From Fidelibacterota bacterium (GTDB lineage Bacteria > Fidelibacterota > UBA8477 > JABMPR01), in the NCBI GenBank assembly GCA_030596225.1, contig JAUVKO010000060.1, positions 1 to 9,957 on the forward strand: a DNA stretch of 9,957 nucleotides, read 5' to 3'. A model generated the notes under the pieces. That model had not been told where the DNA came from. It did no database searches and saw only the letters and a list, made by a program, of their open reading frames with translations. Position 1 is the stretch's first letter, and every line of letters starts with the position of its first letter. Of this stretch, positions 6,382-9,957 are shown in pieces. A program made the translations under genes and the position numbers.

Positions 6382-6990
6382 TCATGCTTGATATTGCCTC
6401 AATAAACCTACAACAACCCCCTTCAGAGCGAATTCATCAGTCTCACTGATATGGATAGGTTTATACTGACCAGAACGGTTGCAGGGTCGTAAAGTTACGC
6501 TGCCGGGATGCAGATCCAGCTTTTTGACCGTGGCTTCACCATTGATAGTGGCCACTACGATTTGACCACTTTCCGCCTTGGTTTGGGGTTTGACAATGAT
6601 GACATCCCCATCTTCAATATTGGCATCCATCATGGAATCCCCCCGCACCTTTAAAGCAAAATTATCAGTGCCCTTTAAGAGGTAACGCGGCACCTCCACT
6701 GGTTCGGGGACTTCAATGGTCTCAATGGGAATACCGGCAGTGACCAAACCCAAAATATTGAGAACCATTGTTTCGCCAACTAACCCGGTTAAGCGAATAT
6801 TGCGGGCTGTATTACTTTTATCAAAACTGACATAACCCTTTTTGCGGAGAATATCTAATTTCTTCTGAATGGAAAAATTTGATCCTAAACCGAAGTACTC
6901 CCGAATCTCAGAAATAGTCGGTGCCATTTGGTGGGTTTGGATAAACTGTGAAACATATTCGTAAAGCTCACGCTGTTTTTTAGTCAACAT
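6382..6990 (-). CDS. lexA: LexA, SOS-response repressor and self-cleaving protease
   Basis: At 202 aa it is exactly the classical LexA length. The N-terminal winged helix-turn-helix spans about 1-65 (MLTKKQRELYEYV, then PTISEIREYFGL and SIQKKLDILRKKGYV). The cleavage site is A85-G86 in GLVTAGIP. The Ser-Lys dyad is S119 in RGDSMMD and K156 in GEATVKKL, so autocleavage should be intact. RecA filaments stimulate cleavage on DNA damage and release SOS promoters. I chose the ATG at 6990-6988, preceded by Shine-Dalgarno AAGGGG. A longer in-frame start at 7107 would add 39 residues foreign to the family. The recognition helix differs from proteobacterial LexA, so the operator cannot be predicted from known SOS boxes. 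Confidence 0.95.
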   Translation of the reverse strand: MLTKKQRELYEYVSQFIQTHQMAPTISEIREYFGLGSNFSIQKKLDILRKKGYVSFDKSNTARNIRLTGLVGETMVLNILGLVTAGIPIETIEVPEPVEVPRYLLKGTDNFALKVRGDSMMDANIEDGDVIIVKPQTKAESGQIVVATINGEATVKKLDLHPGSVTLRPCNRSGQYKPIHISETDEFALKGVVVGLLRQYQA

Positions 6991-7000
6991 TCTTTTCCCC

Positions 7001-7201
7001 TTATGGATTGCCACCAACACGGGAGCTAGCATTTTGTGCATCACCATATCGTATGGCAGGTAAAGCATCAGGTTGGAGAAATCGTCGACCAACAGGCCTC
7101 CCTGCACTTGCAGCGGGAGCTATTTCAACAAGATCAAAAAGTTCTATCGCATACTGGATCAATCTTTCTTCAAGCTCAAGTTTCCTCGTTCTTTGGATCA
7201 C
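7001..7201 (-). pseudogene. 5' part of a four-helix-bundle protein gene, truncated before lexA
   Basis: The 66-aa frame resembles the N-terminal half of the four-helix-bundle family (also seen inside 23S rRNA intervening sequences): LELEERLIQYAIELFDLVE, then AGRPVGRRFLQ and AIRYGDAQNASSR, the last matching the YxEAQxAxSR signature. The family normally runs to about 120 residues; here it ends at VGGNP and TAA. The stop (7003-7001) abuts the lexA Shine-Dalgarno, which suggests either translational coupling to lexA or a deletion that fused a neighbouring gene to it. The start is a GTG (7201-7199) with only a loose purine-rich leader. Function is probably lost; its leader may now serve as the lexA promoter region. 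Confidence 0.6.
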
Positions 7202-7232
7202 TTTTTCTGCCCCACTTCCTCGTTCTGTCTGC

Positions 7233-7262
7233 TTTATACCAATTACACCTCAAAACAGTCTA
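7233..7262 (-). promoter_or_regulatory. Candidate promoter for the lexA transcript
   Basis: On the minus strand TAGACT (7262-7257) precedes TATAAA (7238-7233) by 18 nt. AGGTGTA, which recurs twice as direct repeats at 7348-7354 and 7359-7365, lies in the spacer (7250-7244). This is the best promoter-like pair upstream of the truncated ORF and lexA, but the -35 is poor. The AGGTGTA repeats are a candidate operator by position only. Confidence 0.3.
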
Positions 7263-7315
7263 TGCATCCTTCATCTTTTGAATTCATATAGATTCTTTTG
7301 AAGTACAATTGGTAT
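7236..7315. repeat. Inverted repeat pair ATACCAATT / AATTGGTAT
   Basis: Perfect 9-bp arms at 7236-7244 and 7307-7315 enclose 62 bp of AT-rich DNA. The left arm overlaps the candidate -10 box. It may be the remnant of a small inserted element or a protein-binding pair. The remaining intergenic DNA to 7397 shows no gene on either strand. Confidence 0.35.
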
Positions 7316-7397
7316 TATTTGATATTTTGTGTTCACGTAAACAATATAGGTGTACAAAAGGTGTATATCAAGAAAATGATGGGGAATTGCTTAAAAT

Positions 7398-7487
7398 AAA
7401 AAAGCCCCGTCCTTCGACCAGTCTTCGTCCCGACAATTCTGTCGGGACTACGAACCTGGCAAGCAAGCTCAGGGACCGGGACTTTTC
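7398..7487 (-). terminator. Nested-hairpin terminator closing the lipoprotein operon
   Basis: On the minus strand the outer arm around AAAAGTCCCGGTCC (7486-7473) pairs imperfectly with GGACGGGGCTTTTTT (7412-7398), ending in a T-tract that continues as TTTATTTT. Nested inside is a perfect hairpin, GTCCCGACA (7427-7435) with TGTCGGGAC (7440-7448) and a 4-nt loop. It begins about 25 nt beyond the stop of the coiled-coil lipoprotein gene, the right place for an intrinsic terminator. The inner hairpin looks like a mobile palindromic unit inserted in the terminator loop. Confidence 0.6.
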
Positions 7488-7510
7488 AGTCAGTAGTTAT
7501 TTTATTTGGA

Positions 7511-8089
7511 TTATTTGAATTCGATAGAAACGATCCGACCGTTCATGTCAAATACAGCAACACCATTATCATAGAGCCATACCTGATTGTTATTCATTAT
7601 GTAGCGCTCAAGGGGTTCACCATACTGACGATAGATACGCTCCTGGTCGGAGCCTTTGATAAGAATCGGCGGGACTTTTTCCTCAGGAGTATCTAAAATC
7701 ATTTCCACTGGTCCCATCTCCTTGACCTGTGCCAGTTCCAGCTCCAGGGCCTCCATATTTATGAGAATCGAATCTAGCTGTGCTTTCATTTCAGGAGTTA
7801 CCCCTTTTCCACTTGCAGCAACAGCCCTTTTCAGAATCTTGATCTGCTTAACGATAACCGGAATCTGTTTACCAAGCTTACTCTGGTTCTTCTTGAGTGT
7901 GGCAACATCCTTATCAAGTGCTTTGATCTTTTTGATAGCCATTTTCTGAAATTTGTCATTATTCTCAAAAAGCGTCTTCAATTTCTGATCTACCTGAGTG
8001 CTGGGCGTATTAGAGGAACAATTCCAGACAAAAAGAGACAGTATGGAAACTGCCATAACAATTTTTAGTGATCTCATCATTTTTCTCAT
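7511..8089 (-). CDS. Coiled-coil lipoprotein with SmpA/OmlA-like C-terminus
   Basis: This protein of about 192 aa has a signal peptide (MRKMMRSLKIVMAVSILSLF) and a probable lipidated cysteine C24 in VWNC, a loose lipobox. Residues of about 35-140 are charged and heptad-like (KALDKDVATLKKNQSKLGK, LDSILINMEALELELAQVKE), predicting a long coiled coil. The last 45 residues (IYRQYGEPLERYI, QVWLYDNGVAVFDMNGRIVSIEF) resemble the small beta domain of SmpA/OmlA-type lipoproteins. I used ATG 8089; TTG 8113 and ATG 8080 or 8077 are alternatives, and none has a strong Shine-Dalgarno. The gene follows the TPR lipoprotein by about 40 nt, suggesting joint work at the cell envelope. The exact role is unknown. 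Confidence 0.75.
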   Translation of the reverse strand: MRKMMRSLKIVMAVSILSLFVWNCSSNTPSTQVDQKLKTLFENNDKFQKMAIKKIKALDKDVATLKKNQSKLGKQIPVIVKQIKILKRAVAASGKGVTPEMKAQLDSILINMEALELELAQVKEMGPVEMILDTPEEKVPPILIKGSDQERIYRQYGEPLERYIMNNNQVWLYDNGVAVFDMNGRIVSIEFK

Positions 8090-8129
8090 CTCAGTATTTT
8101 TCGTTATTCTCAATCATTGACCAAAATAG

Positions 8130-8720
8130 CTATAGATTTTGCAATGCCTCAATCTTTATGATCAATTCGGCACGCCCTTCAGTAGTGCTGACATCAACAT
8201 AAAAGTCCGCTTCTAATTTTTGAACCCAGATCAAGGCTTCACTAAAACTGCCTTGAGCATAGTGGGAAGCAGCCACCAGAATGACTATATCAACATAATT
8301 TATCCGTAAATCATAGGTGAATTCGAATATAGGTTGAAAGCCATAGAGTTCTGTCCCTTTCGAGATAGCCCGCGTATAATCACCGATCGCATGATAACTA
8401 AGTGCCAAACCAGCCAGCATTTCGAAGCGAATCTGATCATTAACCGTAGTATAATTCAGACCCTTATTAAAATGGGTAATAGCCGTATCAGGACTGTTAA
8501 ATTCTGTATAACACCACCCTGAACCATTATAACCATCTATATAGAGAGAGTCCAGGCTGATCCCTTCCTGAAACTCTGCATAAGCTCCATGGAAGTCCCG
8601 TTCTGCATACAAGATCCAACCATATTCAACATAGTCATCAGCTTCCGGATCAATCTTCTCCCGACACCCCATCAATACAGTTAGCAGGATTAACACAAGA
8701 ATCATTGTCTTTTTCTTCAT
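8130..8720 (-). CDS. TPR-repeat lipoprotein
   Basis: This 196-aa protein has a clear lipoprotein signal peptide (MKKKTMILVLILLTVLMGC, lipobox LMGC, Cys19). TPR-type helical pairs follow: DYVEYGWILYAERDFHGAYAEFQEGISLD (about 29-57), GYNGSGWCYTEFNSPDTAITHFNKGL (about 63-88), LAGLALSYHAIGDYTRAISKG (about 102-122) and VAASHYAQGSFSEALIWVQKLEAD (about 149-172). TPR lipoproteins mediate protein contacts at the membrane; the partner here is unknown. The start ATG 8720-8718 has a strong Shine-Dalgarno, AGGAG, 8 nt upstream that overlaps the stop region of the preceding gene, showing operon coupling. The gene ends in TAG. Confidence 0.85.
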   Translation of the reverse strand: MKKKTMILVLILLTVLMGCREKIDPEADDYVEYGWILYAERDFHGAYAEFQEGISLDSLYIDGYNGSGWCYTEFNSPDTAITHFNKGLNYTTVNDQIRFEMLAGLALSYHAIGDYTRAISKGTELYGFQPIFEFTYDLRINYVDIVILVAASHYAQGSFSEALIWVQKLEADFYVDVSTTEGRAELIIKIEALQNL

Positions 8721-8731
8721 CTCATCATCTC

Positions 8732-9957
8732 CTACCTGAGCAACAGCATTTTGACAGTATTAGCGTATCCCTGACCCGTCATCAACCTGGCAAAATAGAT
8801 TCCACCACTCACTTGCTTCCCATGATTGTCCAAGCCATCCCAAGTGACTGAATATCGACCTGGTTGAAGCTGAGTATTCATGAGTGTACGGACTTCCTGT
8901 CCCAGAATATTATATATTCCGAATTCAATACTCTGATTGAGACCATCTAGAAATCCAATATCATAATCAATGGTTGTGATCGGATTGAAGGGATTAGGAT
9001 AGTTTTGTGAGAGCTGACTCTTTTCCGGAACAATAATGGTTCGTGGCCCCAGTTTGAAGGCACCCATGCCTTCAGTCCAGGCACTCACACGTTCCCCATC
9101 AGTCACTGAGGGTAATTCAATGAATTTTCCATTCATATCCTGAATGTAGATAGCCTGATTATCTCCTGCTGCGGGCATACTAACCAATACCGGTTCAGCC
9201 AAAGTCATTCCATCTGTCAATACTTTGTAACGAGCATTATCAGCTGCACTAAGAATTGTATCTAAAATAGCCAGTTGCAAATTAGAATTGAGGCTACCGG
9301 CTGATCCACTAACCTCAAATTGGTCATCCGGACTTCGAGCCAGCCAACTGGCACCACCTTTAGCCAAACTCACTGTAATCTCTGTTGTAATAGTAGTGTC
9401 GCCTACCCAATTGGACGCATAAATTTCAAAACTATTAAGTCCTTCAGCAGATATTTCCACAGTTGCTAAATAACTGAAACTTTCTACACCCACTTCAGTT
9501 AATTCCAGGGTATCTCCATCATGGGTCAAGATTAAGGTATCCAACATGCCCAGGCTATCCACGATCATCATTTCGTAGAAACCCGGATAGGCTGGATTCT
9601 TATACATTGCTAATACAGGGGTAGGAATGTCATCAATGCCCATGGTCACTGCGATTGAGATCGTATCTTGCAGAGGATCATTTGTAGCTATGCGAATCTC
9701 CCCTCCATAGGCACCGACTGTAAACTCGCTGAGGTCTATATTAAATTCAACGTCAGCACTATCCTGATACCCAATAGTATCAGACTCTATCACCAGCGTG
9801 ATCCAATCCGGTGCAGCCACCATGTTCCAGCGCAAGTCAGTAAGCCCCAGGTTCTTCATGCTAAAAAGTGTATCCATATTAGCATAACGTTCCATCTCTA
9901 CGGCAATGCTATCTGTGTTTAACTCAACAAATGCTGCAGAGGTAGTTACTTGGAAAG
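8732..9957 (-). CDS. Secreted protein with C-terminal FlgD-Ig-like sorting domain, 5' end outside window
   Basis: About 407 residues are visible and the frame is open to the window edge, so the N-terminus is missing. The first 110 residues look like Ig-like beta sandwich repeats (WITLVIESDTIGYQDSADVEFNIDLSEF, GGEIRIATNDPLQDTISIAV). A Ser/Thr-rich beta region follows. The last 90 residues form a FlgD-Ig-like sorting domain: NYPNPFNPITTIDY, FGIYNILGQEVRTL, GRYSVTWDGLDNHGKQVSGGIYFARL and a KMLLLR tail. In FCB bacteria such tails mark cargo of a type IX-like secretion route or cell-surface anchoring. The catalytic or adhesive part, if any, lies outside the window. The stop TAG (8734-8732) lies 11 nt from the TPR gene start. 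Confidence 0.85.
   Translation of the reverse strand, partial: FQVTTSAAFVELNTDSIAVEMERYANMDTLFSMKNLGLTDLRWNMVAAPDWITLVIESDTIGYQDSADVEFNIDLSEFTVGAYGGEIRIATNDPLQDTISIAVTMGIDDIPTPVLAMYKNPAYPGFYEMMIVDSLGMLDTLILTHDGDTLELTEVGVESFSYLATVEISAEGLNSFEIYASNWVGDTTITTEITVSLAKGGASWLARSPDDQFEVSGSAGSLNSNLQLAILDTILSAADNARYKVLTDGMTLAEPVLVSMPAAGDNQAIYIQDMNGKFIELPSVTDGERVSAWTEGMGAFKLGPRTIIVPEKSQLSQNYPNPFNPITTIDYDIGFLDGLNQSIEFGIYNILGQEVRTLMNTQLQPGRYSVTWDGLDNHGKQVSGGIYFARLMTGQGYANTVKMLLLR

Noticed and set aside
6991..7107. Longer LexA start adding 39 residues
   Set aside because: The extra residues do not match LexA, the shorter ATG has a good Shine-Dalgarno, and 202 aa is the family length.

Overview
The window looks like chromosomal DNA from a bacterium of the FCB superphylum, in the Marinimicrobia, Ignavibacteria, Calditrichota or KSB1 neighbourhood. 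The main clue is the extracellular protein at the right edge, whose C-terminal FlgD-Ig-like sorting domain opens with NYPNPFNP and ends in a KMLLLR tail. Two lipoproteins with relaxed lipoboxes and GC-rich palindromic repeats between genes fit this. The assignment is inference; no rRNA or tRNA gene is present. Every convincing gene is on the minus strand, so transcription runs from high to low coordinates.

Right end (9957 to 7511): a secreted protein cut by the window edge, a TPR lipoprotein and a coiled-coil lipoprotein, with gaps of about 11 and 40 nt, probably one envelope operon. It is closed by a long nested hairpin with a T-tract (7398-7487).

Centre (7262 to 1068): an SOS mutagenesis locus. 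In transcription order it holds the 5' part of a four-helix-bundle gene, an intact lexA, an IS200/RAYT-type Y1 transposase bracketed by direct copies of a two-palindrome repeat, an unrecognised 82-aa ORF, an ImuB-like Y-family polymerase with a degenerate active site, and a DnaE2/ImuC-type alpha polymerase. This resembles the lexA-imuA-imuB-dnaE2 cassette of other bacteria, but no recognisable ImuA is present; the 82-aa ORF sits in its place. In the usual model, LexA represses the cassette until RecA-stimulated self-cleavage. ImuB then acts as a catalytically dead, clamp-binding scaffold, and DnaE2 performs error-prone synthesis.

The most striking feature is that dnaE2 is interrupted by a single in-frame TAG (1407-1409). 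Downstream, in the same frame, lies a well-conserved OB-fold segment, so the polymerase is either a pseudogene, a split protein or a readthrough product. imuB is bracketed by heptamer repeats of the TTCTRAC type. The dnaE2 frame ends inside one of two facing palindromic repeats.

Left end (891 to 253): a compact vapBC-type toxin-antitoxin pair with its own probable promoter and a perfect 12-bp palindrome at the expected transcription start. Positions 1-252 hold no gene, only a 9-bp inverted repeat.
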